Shown piece after piece: positions 46,401-58,145 of a stretch of DNA of 64,000 nt. The notes beneath the pieces were generated by a model that saw nothing but the letters and a program-made list of their open reading frames with translations, made no database searches and was not told the origin of the DNA. This DNA comes from Melanocharis versteri (Eukaryota > Chordata > Aves > Passeriformes > Melanocharitidae): positions 2,778,831-2,842,830 of the forward strand of contig VZTG01007653.1 in assembly GCA_013397845.1 (NCBI GenBank). The letters run 5' to 3'. The position numbers and the translations under genes are program-made. Position 1 is the stretch's first letter. Every line of letters starts with the position of its first letter.

Positions 46401-48394
46401 CACAAAGTTGGCAGATTTCCTTCCCTGCTCGTGTGCTCCCAACCTCCCAGCCTGGCTTTGGGACTCCAGGAGGAGGGAGGGAAGGGATTGTTTTCCAGGA
46501 ACTGACATCTGTCAGGAATAAAGACATGAGGCTCCTTCTACATGGGTAGATGCATGTTGCAGGGGCTGTGGGAGACAGCAAGGACTGCGTAGGCACTGCA
46601 CAACATGAACGGTTCCTGCTCTGCTATGACAATGCCTCGATCCTTGCCAAATGGAGGGGGGCCCCGTTTTCAATACAAGGGGCAGCACGTTTGGAAATAA
46701 CAATGCACTCAATCCGTGAGTGAATTGGACACTAACCTGCTTACAGACTCCAGCGTGGAAGTGATTCCAGGTTCTCCTCTTATGGCTGTGGATGTAGAGG
46801 AGGGGGCAAGGGCTATACCCTGCTATCTCCATTAGGCCGAGAGGTCTTGGAGCATGCCACAGACACAAGGTTCTCCTGGGATGAGGTAGCACCTCCAGGC
46901 ATGGAATTGACCTTCTTCTCTCTTCTGGCTGTGGATATTGTAGACGTTTCCCAGGGAAAGCCAGTTCTAACTCCTTTGGTTCTTGTGCCATCAAGAAGAG
47001 CAACAGTGAACTCAAGCAAGGATGGAGAAACAAAATCAAAGGGCAGAAAGGTGTTGGGCTTTTTCCAGCTGTGGTCTGGAACTACAGTGGGACAGTTCAA
47101 GCCAGACTGTTCAAGCAGTCTGAAGGCAGAAGAGCAGAGAACAGAGGGACCAACCAAAGTGCAACAAATGTTCCTCTCCACACCCCCAACACCTCAGGAG
47201 TGAATAGGAGCAAATATCTGCTCTATCAGACTTGCTTCTGAAAAAAATCTCTTTGTCAGAACTGAAGATCTACTCAGAGGGCCCCTCACCTGTGCTTGCA
47301 CCTGCTCTGCAAGAGGAAGACTAGCCAGAGGAACCCAACACCAGTTTGTTCTGCTCCAGCCTTCTTCCCACACGCTTGCCTCCCAAGGGGATTCACATCA
47401 CCAGGGGTGGTACTTCCATTGCAATGGGTTCAGGATGCCTTGGAGCTTTCTCCTGCCTTATTCCAGAGCTCTCCAGCAATATTGACCACCTAGAGAAGGA
47501 GTGTTCCTCAGAGGACAATTGTCTGAAGACAGCTAAAGCACTGTGTCACTGGGCTCCCCCAAGCTCACACACATCCTTTCTCTCCACCTGCCCTTGCGCA
47601 AGCGTCAGAGAGTGGCCTTGAAGGTGGCCAGCACAGCTCAAACCATCAGGAGGCAAGGGCCTTTTGATCTGCAGAGATCAAGGTGTGGGAAGGGAAAGGA
47701 GGGGAATCAAGACAGGAAAAGCAGGAGAGAGAGAGGCTTCCCAGTGGTCTGTCCCAGCAAGAGGGAGGGAGGCAGCAAAGTCCATCTCATCCACTTTGTG
47801 TAATCTTTTAATCTCTTGGGTTTTAATCTTTCACATCAAGAATGAGACACATCATTAAGAGTAGAAGAAATCCCAGTTAGAAGGCAGATGGGGACGGTGA
47901 AGGAGACAAAAAGTCCTCTTACTTCTAAGCCTTCTGCCTTGTTCCCTTTCTCTATGTCTCTCCCCTCCTTCCTTTTCCTCTCTGCTTACAAGCAATAATA
48001 TAGGTGGCCTGACAGACACAGAACACACTGGGGGCCTCAGCACCTGGAGGAAGGGCAGTGTCATGGCCTAGGTGTGGTGCACATCAAGCCCTCCCTTGGT
48101 GACAGTCTGCAGTGACACACAGGCACAAGGCTCAGTGCCCCAGCTCCTCCTGAAAAGCTCTTCTGCAGCCAGAGAGACAAACAGCAAACACTGTCTGCCA
48201 GGTTTCCTCTAGTCAGAGACAGAGTGACCCGTAAAAGCCAGCCCACCCCTCATCGGGAGAGGAGGGACAAGTTTTTGGAGGGCAAAGGAGGACCTGGTGG
48301 CACTGACTGACTTGTCCCACAGCCTCAGGCTGGGCACTCCACATCTCAGCTTCTCCCATCTGTCCAATCCCGTGGATAACAATCCTCACCTCAG
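46401..48394. other. unique non-coding stretch
   Basis: No exon, RNA gene or repeat family is recognised in these 2 kb. Overlapping open frames (up to 175 codons) lie on both strands. Confidence 0.4.
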
Positions 48395-48490
48395 AGGGTG
48401 ATTGAGAGAGGTTAATGAATTAACATTCGTAAAAGCTTTAGATAAAAGGCTAAGGATTATTACTGTTGTTATGCATGGAAACAACTCCTA
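48395..48490. other. candidate conserved non-coding element
   Basis: The words GTTAATGAATTAAC (an imperfect palindrome), TTTAGATAAAAGG (a GATA-type core) and GGATTATTAC lie within 70 bases of AT-rich sequence inside GC-richer flanks. Confidence 0.28.
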
Positions 48491-49274
48491 ACGAGCGTTT
48501 CCCATCTCCTCCCTCCTGCGAGCCTGGGGGATCATCTGACACAGATCCTGCCACACAGGAGCTCCCCCAGAGATGGAATTACAGGGAGAGGGCTGCAGAC
48601 TGCCAGAGACACTAATCAGGGGAAGACAAATTGGGGCCACTCCATCAAGCAGCAATGTGCCGGGCTGTGGGGCCGAGAGCCTCTCCTCTCACTCTCTAAT
48701 GACTGGTGACAGGTCCATGCCACTCCCGTCAAAGTTCAGCAGGAAAAGGCTGCTGACTTCTGACCATAGCAAGCCTGCCCCTCCTCTTGCCCCTTCAAGG
48801 CTGTCGACTGACCCAAGGTAGATGCGCAAGGATTTGCTTCAAGGAAAGCTTAATCCCCAAAGGAAACTTCTGTGCTGCTGGCTTTTGGCAAGATTCAGGA
48901 ACAGGCCAGACAGGCATTCCAATCGTAGGCATAGGAAAAGGCTAGCTGGGATCAGATTTCCGTGTGTTAAACCTTGAGCAAAATGTTTTCTAGGCTAGGG
49001 ATGAGAAGTAATTCAAAGCAGAAGTCTTAACATTGTACATCTCTCCCTTACACACAAGTATAACCTCAAGGGAGAAAAGCCCTCCCTAACTCGCCTGCTA
49101 TAAATACACCAAACCACTTAAAACGGCTACGTTAAAAGAGAGCTGGTAATTTGATAGTGGTCTCCACTTAATTAGATTAGGCTCTTCTTGAACTCAAGGG
49201 CTGAAAGCAGCTGATCCTCCTTTCTTTTTCAGTATTATCCCGTCAGCTGCCATGCAGGAAATTATCGTACTCAC
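48491..49274. other. unique non-coding stretch
   Basis: No gene is recognised. A TATA-like CTATAAATAC lies at about 49,099 but has no visible downstream transcript. ATTA-core words occur at 49,170-49,185. Confidence 0.4.
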
Positions 49275-49390
49275 CTATGTCTTGGGCAGCTGGATCTCCA
49301 ACCACATCTGTGCCACACAGTGCTGAGCTCCAGGTCCCAGAAGAGAGTGGCTGCACCAGTGCAGTGCCCCGTCTGGGCTGCTCAGCACTG
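49275..49390 (-). other. candidate spliced exon (116 nt)
   Basis: On the minus strand the acceptor TGTTTACTTTCAG precedes 49390 and a near-perfect donor ATAG|GTGAGTACG follows 49275. One frame is open: SAEQPRRGTALVQPL through GDPAAQDI. It is not a recognised peptide. Its exit phase does not fit the open frame of the candidate at 41,812, so the two do not form one coding transcript. Confidence 0.2.
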
Positions 49391-50089
49391 CTGAAAGTAA
49401 ACAGTGCTGTGCACAGCTTGGCGACAAAGTTCTTCAATCACCTCTGGGACACAAATCAGCCTCTCTGCACTGCAAAGGGTGGGAGGCAAATAGCAAACAG
49501 CACACTTAGTCCCCCCTGCAACAGGAGACCAGAGGACAGCACTACCTTGGTCTTCTCAGGAGACCAGAGCATATGCTAATAAACCATATACACAGCCAGA
49601 ATCTTTTAAAAAATATGTTGTTTGCCTGACCTCTCACTTAGAGGGAAATAAGTGACTTGTTTGTAGGTTACTGGACCTAGCTGGCAGGGTCTGTACCCGG
49701 TCATAATTGAAAATAAGACAGAAAGTCACTTGGAAGGGAAAGGTGAAGCTGTTCTGGTCTTAGGACAGTGAGTTGACTTCGTCAACTCTTGAGGGATTTG
49801 CCAAGCCTCCCTAGCAATGCAGTCAGCCAGCCATTACCTTTCTCCCTGGAGTCCAATCCAGTTCTCACTCAAACTGAGGATAATTGTGGAACTGCTATTA
49901 AACTGCTGTATTGGACTGATGCCCTTCCTGTCCAGGTCTTCCAACCTCTGCTCAGTGAACTTTATTCTGTCTCTAGCAGGGCTGCATTCTGCTCCTTCCA
50001 CAAAACACCTCAGATTTGAAGAATTAAAATTGCCAGACCTTTTGCTCTCCTTCAACAATGTAGGAAGCTTGTTTTAACAACAGACAATT
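49391..50089. other. unique non-coding stretch
   Basis: No gene or repeat is recognised. Confidence 0.45.
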
Positions 50090-50520
50090 TTCTATTCAGT
50101 GTGTTCTTAATTAATAATAAAATATGTGTCGGCTTGTTTTGTTGTGGGATTTTTTTCTTAAAAATCCTCTTTTTTTTTGTTAGTTATTCAGTTTGATTTT
50201 TTATTTTACCTCGTTAATGTAGTGGTGATTTAGATGCAGTTTCCTCTCTCTGCTGCACTTAATGAGTCGTCAGCTTTATTCACTCTCACCCGCGTCCTCA
50301 TGGGAGCATGCTTTGATTTTCTAGTGGGTGCATGAAAACACAGATTAAAGCAATTAGACAGAAATAATCTTAGGGAAAGGGGAAAGAGATCCAGAGCACC
50401 TAATTATACCATTTTAATCAAGATACAATTATGCAGAGACTTTTATAGATTATAAATTAACCAAACTCCAAAGGCAGAAAAAATATCATTTTAAATATGG
50501 TTCATTATGCTTGTTGTTTC
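50090..50520. other. AT-rich candidate conserved non-coding element (strongest of the set)
   Basis: More than 400 bases are dense in homeodomain-type and related words: TTAATTAATAATAAA, TTAATGTAGTGG, AGCAATTAGAC, CCTAATTATACC, TTTTAATCAAG, ACAATTATGC and TATAAATTAACC. GC content by eye is clearly lower than the flanks, there is no long open frame, and no repeat family fits. This is the composition expected of a developmental enhancer conserved among vertebrates. Confidence 0.42.
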
Positions 50521-50981
50521 TGTCTTGTGAGCTGTCTCAAACTGGACTTCAGGGTTCATTTAGAAAAAAATTCTGGACAGGGCTGTGCAGGAATGGAGGA
50601 GAAATAGACTCAGAAGACCCTGCTTGCTAGGATCAGGGTCTGGAAATGGCCTCTGAGGGAAGGTGGGGAACAACGGCACATTTCTCACTCACTGATCTTA
50701 CCAGTCTTTGCACAGTGAGTAGGTGCACCTGCTGGTCAGCCAGGCCTGACTGAAGACCTCCAGCCGCCTGCATGGCTCAGGTAAGGAAAGCCCCAGTTCA
50801 GGTCTGGGTCTTGCTTTGCCCAAAAAGGTTGTGCCAACCTGCCAGCGAAGGACTGTGGGTACTGTAGTCTAAGGAGCAATTTTCCAAGCTACAAACATTC
50901 CAATTAGAAACACAGTGAGTGGGCAAACAAAACACATCAAGCTGGATGTGTTTTCTTCTGAACCCTGGAGGAACTTAAGCC
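50521..50981. other. unique non-coding stretch
   Basis: A consensus donor CAG|GTAAGG lies at 50780, but all frames of the preceding interval are closed, so no coding exon is called. Confidence 0.4.
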
Positions 50982-51015
50982 AGCTGCTCCAGATTTATAG
51001 CTGCTCCAGATTTAT
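50982..51015 (+). repeat. perfect 17-bp tandem duplication
   Basis: AGCTGCTCCAGATTTAT occurs twice back to back (50982-50998 and 50999-51015) without a mismatch, indicating a recent small duplication. Confidence 0.95.
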
Positions 51016-54000
51016 TGCAGCAAAACCACAAGGCACTCAGGCTCTCAGAGCACGTAGGAAGGTGCTCTGCTCCTGCCGTCTCTGCAGAGGAGACAGGGAG
51101 ACCCCCACCCCCCAGAACTCCAGGGAATCCCAGTTTCCCATGTAGCTGTCATACTGACTTTATGATGGGGAAGGTGTCCAGACCTCGGGCAGAAGCAGGA
51201 GGCCAACTTAGGCACCTCTGACTTTGTGGCTGCAGCCCAGTGATGGTTGTGAGGCATCCTGCTGTTCACCTCTGCCGTGAGCGCAGCTCGAGCGATCCCT
51301 CCTGCACCGGCGTGTGGCACTCCTTGAGCTGCTTCCAGGTGATGAGGAGACAGGAGGGGGCTCACCGCAGTGATCCTCGGCTTCCTGAGGGGTTTGCCAG
51401 CAAGTCTCCTGAAAGGTTTTGCTGCACTGCGGCCTGTGCAAAACACTTCTCCAGAAGAGTCTGCTGCCAGGCACCTCTCACAAGGGGATCTCAACCCGTC
51501 AGGGCTTCTCTCCACGGCCACGGCCACCCTATGCCACAAGCAGCAGTGCTGAAATGGCTGCTGTCTTCTCCATCCAGGGCAATGCTCTCATTTGCCAAAG
51601 GACCAGCCTTGACCATTTCCCACCTGTGCATCAGCCCTGCTGACACTCTGTCTGCAAGGTGAGGATGGCTGGGATGTGCCCAGAGCTGGTCTATCACAGT
51701 GACAGGGACATCGCCAGGACAGGCAGCTGGGAAAGGAAGGGGACTGATGGCTCCTGCTATTGAGTCTGAGGCTTCAAGGAAGGAAAGGCAGCTGCCCTTT
51801 CACTCAGCTGCCCTGTGCCAGAGCCATGCTGCACCCACTGCCTTGGCAGGGAAAACCCTGGGCTGTGTCTACCGTATCTCCCATCCATGTCTGTGTCCGA
51901 GTGAGCCGATGGAGGCAGACATGGAAGATTCCTAGGACACCTTTCCCTTGCATCCTCACTCATTTTCTCCTTCCCCCTCCCGCAGCGATGAAAACACGGC
52001 TTGCAAGGCTGCTGCACTTCGTCATCATCGCCTCCTTGAGCCAGGGCAAAGCCCCTAAGGGCTGTGGGGTTTTGGGGGCGGCCCCGTTCCCCATCTGAGG
52101 GCTCGGTCTGGTGGGCGAGCGGTGGTATCGGAGTGCCCTCTGCTGGCCCCATTTCTGGACTATTTGGCCTGTCCAAGCCTTGCACACCCCCAGTAGCCCC
52201 GGAAAGACGGGTCTCGGCTTGCCCCCACCATGCCCCGACACCCCTGCCATGGTGGGCACCACTCCAGCAGCCACACGAGCCAGCCCGCGGGCAGCACGGA
52301 GCCCTGCCAGTGCCGGGCCACAGCCCCGGAGGAGCCAGCACGGTGGGGAAGCGGGCACAGAAATGATTGCGAGTCAGCCATCGTGCTCCTGCTTCCCGAG
52401 TGCTACGGCAGAGATGCGGCAGAGACTCCCAGTGGCCTTTGGGATATGTACCCCATTCCGTGGAAGGAAAAGTCTATCCCCTCCTCTTTAGCCCCAAGAG
52501 GCAAGAAAATTAGAGTTGTGATGAAAGGGGCAGGAGAGGAGGAGCACTCTCTCTCCCTTTGGGCTTGGTGCCCAAGAGGTTGACTCTGTGAATGAGTCTC
52601 CACAGAGCTGGGGCAAAACATCCCGACCATTTATTTACCTGTTCCAGGGGGTTGGGGGCTTCCGCCACACTGAGATGTGCATGCATCTTATTCTCTTATT
52701 CTTTATGCCAAATTTTCCTGCAGAGCTCCCCTAGACAACTCCCAGCGTTTTGACTATCCCAGTCTTCCACGGTGAAACCGGCAGGGAGGACTGGAATCAT
52801 TCTGCCTGGACCCAGGACACCAAGGTTCAGACCCACCCGTGGATTCCTGAGTTATGCAAAGAAAGCTCCCAAAACTCTGTATGCGGAGTGGGGGTCTGAA
52901 GTCCCTGTGGATCGATGCTGACTTACAACCAGCAGAAAACCTGACGCACTATCCCTGGGCTCCGGAGCTACAGGAGTGACCTTCAGTTACTCTCAGGAGT
53001 GGAGAAAAGGAGAGAGCGAGATCACAATCCAAGGAGCTCAGGCCCCTCTCTGGAGCTGGTCACTTGGTGCCTCGGCACGTGAGCCGTTCAAGCAGGGATC
53101 ACACGGACCTGACAGGTAAGAGGCGAGCTAATTAGCAGTGCTCTTCTCAGGCTCCTTCCAAGCTCAAGTGCTGCAGAAATGCTGAGTGCCAGGTCTAGTT
53201 ACTATTCAAGGCAATTGTTAGTTGGAAAGAGGTAAAAGAGACTGGTTATCCAGGGAGATGACTTGAGTTTGGGTCTGGGGGTGTGCTGAGGTATTTGGGG
53301 GCCTCTGAGGGAGAGATGCAGCGAGGTGCTGAACATGCCGGTACGAGCAGGCCTGACAGAGCAGAGAGGAGTCCCAGAGGAGCCCTGCAGGAGAATCCCT
53401 GAGGAGAAACTTCCTCCCACATGCCATGGGTAGGCAGCTGAGCCCTGCAAGCACTTCCATCAGGAACTGCCCTTTATAAATATTACAAAACAGTGACAGA
53501 AAAGGGATTATACGCAGTGGAATGAGGGCTTTTTAAAGGGGAAAAAAAAGTGTCCTGCAGCTTCACCAAGGGGAACAGTGCTGTGCCCTGCACTGGAAGA
53601 GAACATTGAAATTGCTTAGATATGCAGTACATCAAAAGACTTCATCATGGGACTAACACATAGTGTTGCCACCCTCACTGGGACTGCTTGTGGTCTTGAA
53701 ATGCCACGCATGGCAGCTCTCTGCCAGGGAGGGAGCTACGAGTGGATACCATTCTTTCCTGGCCTTCATTAGAGTAACATAAAAAATAAGCTGACAGCAT
53801 CCAAGGTGAAGTAAAAACTTCCCTTTCCCTCAGCTTTTCATTAAGCACTGCTGAAACCACTGCCCTCTCTCCCTGTTTGATAGTCATCTAAATGTCGAGC
53901 CACAGACAATGAGGAGCCAGCCTCTGCTCCTATTAACCCAAAGTGCTGGAAGAATTGCAGGGCAGAAAAACTACTTTGCCTGGTAAAAATGTAAATGTCA

Positions 54001-55594
54001 CTTTACAGAGGACAACTACAATTTGACAGAAAATCCATCGCCTCTTCCAAACACTTTGTGAGCTCTTTTGGATGCCATGCCATGGCTTGTTGAGCAAGCA
54101 AGGTGGAACACAACTGCTATTTTTCCAGATCCATCTACTCAATCTCCATCTGCAGTCCATTTATCTGTCACTGGATGGGCCTGTCACTGCCACAGGGGCT
54201 CCCGTTTCAAAAAAGCACCAAAAAAAGTGAAAGGCAGCCAAGACCTCCTTCCTTTCTCCTCACCAGACAAATTCAGATCCCTAAGATGTTGGCGTGGATC
54301 CCATTCTCCATGGTCCCCTGGCTAAATCCCAACTAAGGTGGTGTCAGACCGGGAGTTCCCTGGGCTCCTCTAAATGAAAATGATTTTCTGCAACTGAAAC
54401 TGAGATCCCATAATCCCAAACTGGATCAGTTCCAAGCAGCACAGAAGCCTTCAGCCTGTTTTCTCACCCACTAGGTACCAGCTCCTACCAAGTAAGTCAA
54501 AGCACTGTACTGGTGTCCTGCAGCAGTGCTGGGGAACAGCTTCAGGGACATTTCAGGGTTTGCAAAGCTCCCAGGGGGAAAAAGCCTGTGATGACTCCTG
54601 TGCCATCAAAACTAGACTTTCAGGAGAAGAGCTGAGAGATGGAAATCCACACTGAAGTCCTGGAACAAGCCCTGACTACAACTCTATGCAAGCTTCTTTC
54701 CCTCAAGGTCTCCATGGCCTTCTGCCCCATTCCCAGCCTGGTTGTTCTGTGTTGGCACAGACCACGTGGGAAACAAAGACCAGAATTCTTCTGAGACATA
54801 GGAAATGCTTTTTATCAGAGCTCTACCCAATCCACCCATCCATTAGTCAGTGACTCCCACTGTCTGCCAGACTGCTTTAATTCTTTCTCTGTGAATGCTT
54901 CCTGCCTTCACCACCCTGGAAGTTCCTCCTTAGATCAGGTGGAAGACACGGGGCAGTGTGGGAAATAGTTCACTTCCCTGCTGAGGATGCCAAGCTCCAT
55001 CAGCCGTACCAGGGTTCCAAAAAAACAAGAACACTCCAGCTATTTTGCACCTGATCTCAACATGCAGCACTCCAGGGCACAGAGGGCTCTCAGAGAAACT
55101 CACAGCACTGTGGGAATAACCACAGAGGAACAACCAGGAGAGCAAATGAGAAAAAGAGATATAAAAAGGAAAGCAGAAAAATGCACACATTTGGGGGCAG
55201 GGAAGGCACAAGGAGCAATGTGGAAATGCAGAGCAGCAGAAAGTGAGCAGATGAAATGATATTCACAGAGAGCTGGCTATAGGGAAAGAAAAGGGGAGAG
55301 AGGCATATAGAGGCACAGATGCAAGGAAAGAGAACACAGGGCATGGAAGGGAAGGGGGGAGTCAGACAGAGAGAAAGGGAGGGATCTGGAGGGATTGCCT
55401 GATGTCAAATCTGATAGAAAAGAGGATTTATCTGCAAAAATAACCCAGATCTAAGCCACAGCTTCAGAGCAGCTGCGTACACAGCCACAGCAGTATTTGC
55501 TCTTAAGCAAGAGCAAAAATGAGCTGGTGCAGGTTGCAAGGCAAAGCAGGGTCGTGCCACACCAGGAGGCTGCCCGTCAGCCTGGACCAAAACG
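51016..55594. other. unique non-coding stretch
   Basis: No gene is recognised in these 4.5 kb. Around 51.9-52.4 kb the DNA is GC-rich and several frames of 110-194 codons overlap on both strands without domains. A weak exon-like interval (52,989-53,115 plus strand, donor ACAG|GTAAGAG, poor acceptor) was seen near a CACGTG E-box. Positions 55,100-55,390 are purine-rich. Confidence 0.4.
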
Positions 55595-55658
55595 AAGGGA
55601 AGGCAAGGCAAGGGAAAGAAAGAAAGAAAGACAAGGCAAGGCAGAGGAAGGCAAGGGC
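55595..55658 (+). repeat. (AAGGC)/(AAAG) microsatellite
   Basis: Mixed GGCAAG units and GAAAGAAAGAAAG units in about 60 bases of purine-rich sequence. Confidence 0.85.
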
Positions 55659-56734
55659 GAGCAGGGGCGGCGTGTCCGTCCCTGTCCAGGGTGCTGACCA
55701 AACCCCGCCACCTCTCCTCCTCCTGTCCCTTCCCATCCCAGAGGGCAGGGGCCACTCTGGGGACTGCAGGCAGACAAAAGCAGTCTGCTTCCCGGAGCGA
55801 GCTGAGCAGCGGGGAAAGAAACACACAGTCAGCTATAAATAAAATATATTCTCCCCATTCCTCTCTCCTGCCAGTAATTTCAGCAGTGGGGCTGGGCTTT
55901 CTCAGGGCAGGACTGGATGACCAGCAGTAAGGTTTATGCTCATGGCTGGGGAAGTGAATGAGCATAAGGCACCTGTGGAGCTGCATTTCTGACCTGTCTG
56001 GAAAGGTCACTGTATGGACTGGACATCCTCTCCGTGAAGGACAGCCCTCACCCCTCCTTGGACTAGGCTCTCAGCACTCCTAGCCTGTGTTGCCCTGGAC
56101 GTGTCTGGGTGCCCTCTGTCCCTATTGCTGCTGGATCCCAGGCTGTCAGAGATTGAGGTGGGAGGACGAACTCACAGCTCTCCCACCTGCACCTGATCTG
56201 TCCAGATTACATGACCAGGAATTGGCAGTCACTGAAGTATGGCATGTGTTGGGCCACGTTTGCCACCAGGGAGCTTTTGGCGAGAAGGCTTCACGCCATG
56301 GCCTTGATGCTTACAAAAGGCTTAGTCTGAAAAGAGGTCTTAAAACCATGGCCCGCCCACAGGTGGACAGCTGCTCTGTTCACACAGCAGTTCGAGCTGT
56401 GACTGTGGCCTGCCAAGCCATTTCGAAAGATGAAAGGGCTGGAATGGGGCTTGGCCTCCTCTGCCCTCAGCTCTAGGATGTGTCTCTGCCTCTTCCCAAA
56501 CATGTCCTGGCCTCAGCGGGCCATTTTTGTTCCAGAGAATTGCAGATCAGCTGCCTCACAGAGGAGAAAGCAGTGCCCAGGACCCTGACAGAGCTGCTCA
56601 ACGGGCACCTACAAGTCGTGTTGGCACAGTGTTGCAGAACAAACCCGTCTTTTCAAAATCAACCTGGTACCAGTGCTTTACTACCAGAAACTGGGTTTTC
56701 AATTCTAGCACAGATAGTCTGGACCAGAACAATG
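55659..56734. other. unique non-coding stretch
   Basis: No gene is recognised. Sequence just before 56,735 may be a heavily decayed extension of the downstream CR1 tail. Confidence 0.4.
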
Positions 56735-56815
56735 TGTTTTAAGAGCCAGTTGGACAAACATCTGACAGAAGGGGTATAAAGCCCTGCTGCAGGATTAGAT
56801 ACCCTCCTGACAGCT
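56735..56815 (+). mobile_element. CR1 LINE 3' remnant
   Basis: TTTTAAGAGCCAGTTGGACA, then AACATCTGACAGAAGGGG and CTGCTGCAGGATTAGATACC follow the order of an old CR1 3' region (AGA.TGGACAAACATCTGTCAGGG, then GGACTAGATGACC). The terminal repeat is lost. Short, but the match of the ACAAACATCTG word in context is good. Confidence 0.6.
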
Positions 56816-57824
56816 CAATAACAGCACCTCTCTAACTCTCGGTGATTCGAATATGTGACCAAGTCAGAGTGCAGTTTCCAGTCACACAGATCGTTGTGCT
56901 ACCAGACTAAGAACAACACAAACCCTTTCTTCCAACACTGAAATCTTGCTTATACTTCACATGTAGCAGGAACTTGATATGGCAGGAACATGATTCATAC
57001 CAGGTCCATGTAACAGCAAGCACAACTCTATAAGCACCTTTCTCCAGGTCACTGTAAGAGGCAAAATGACCTCCAGGGATGCAGATGCAGGGCATCAGCT
57101 GGGTCCTAACTCCCCTGTGAACCGAGCAAATCAGGAAGCTTTTAATCAACTGGGCCCACATTATACGAGGATGTGCTGCCTGTCAGCAAGCCAGCCCCAT
57201 CTTTTCGGAGGACTGAAGCCAGGAAAATAAACCAGGAGGAATTGGAACAGAACAGCACAGTCCCAGGTCAGCCAGGATAAATTACCTGCCTTGTGGCACC
57301 TCCTCCAGCTCTGCTCTCCTCAGCTGTCCTGTGCCCAGTAGCTCACTGGCTGAGTAGCCATCCCTCTCCGGTGGGCCAGCACCACATGTTTAAGTTGGAA
57401 CATTATTCTCCAGTTCTAGGAAATTGGATTAAGGGTCAGACAATACTGACTGTTATTTACCTTTGATTAAAACCAGCCCTCCTCCCTCCTGGGCCAGAGA
57501 GACCAATGTTGCTGTTATTTACTCTGCTGCCAAACCTGGAGTTCAATCCCTGCCCTGCAGCACTCAATAAAAGTCAGCACAGAGGTGGGGGTGTGCAGCA
57601 GGCAGGGCTGAGTGGGTGGAAGGGGAGTGATTATCCAGGCCACCATGTCCAGTTTGTTTCTTCCGCAGTCAGACTCTGGCTCAGCAAGGACAGGGGTGCT
57701 CAAACTGCCTGAGTCTGTGGCTCACAGGGCTGACAGGAATCCAGCCAGGGTGACCCCAAGCAAGCCCTATTTGCCCCCATGCCTCTCTCTGGTCATCTCC
57801 CCTCAAAAAATACCCACTTCCATA
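56816..57824. other. unique non-coding stretch
   Basis: A TTCGAATC-like word near 56,847 superficially resembles a tRNA B box but no tRNA fold or A box fits. No gene is recognised. Confidence 0.4.
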
Positions 57825-58015
57825 CAGCTCCCCTTTTTGTTTATGTCCTTCTTTCTCTTCCTTCAGCCTCCCCTCCCTGCCACGACCTCCCTGCCTCTCT
57901 TTTCTGCCTTTTCCGCCTTTTCCTCTCTTCGAAGAAAACTCCTTCCCACCCTCTTCCCCCCAATCCCTTTCTCATTCCTCTCATTCTCCTCCTTGCCTCT
58001 CCCCCACTCTCCAAG
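57825..58015 (+). repeat. pyrimidine-rich tract
   Basis: About 190 bases are nearly all C and T, with short G/A interruptions (CCTTCTTTCTCTTCC, CCCTCCCTGCC, CTCTTCCCCCC). The composition permits triplex-type structure on the mirrored purine strand. The 236-codon plus-strand frame that crosses it is Ser/Phe/Pro-rich and considered spurious. Confidence 0.65.
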
Positions 58016-58019
58016 CCGC

Positions 58020-58145
58020 TATTCCAGGACAATAGAGCAGATGGCAGGCTGTTTGTTTTATGTGTCCCTTTGGAAAATCAGCTCAGCTGTTGAATCTGCG
58101 ACTTTTGCTAAAAACAGACACCGTCCAATACAGCTGAATGTGAGG
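58020..58145. other. candidate conserved non-coding element
   Basis: A non-repetitive block directly after the pyrimidine tract: GGACAATAGAGCAG (a SOX-like ACAAT core), TGTTTGTTTTATG (forkhead-like), GAAAATCAGCTCAGCTG and CCAATACAGCTG. Inference from motif density only. Confidence 0.25.

Noticed and set aside
49095..49110. TATA-box-like CTATAAATAC
   Set aside because: No initiator, CpG island or downstream exon is visible; AT-rich words of this kind are common.
52989..53115. Plus-strand exon-like interval ending at ACAG|GTAAGAG
   Set aside because: Two frames are open but the acceptor has no pyrimidine tract and no peptide is recognised.
56840..56860. TTCGAATC word resembling a tRNA B box
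   Set aside because: The full B-box consensus is not met, no A box lies at the right distance and no cloverleaf can be drawn.
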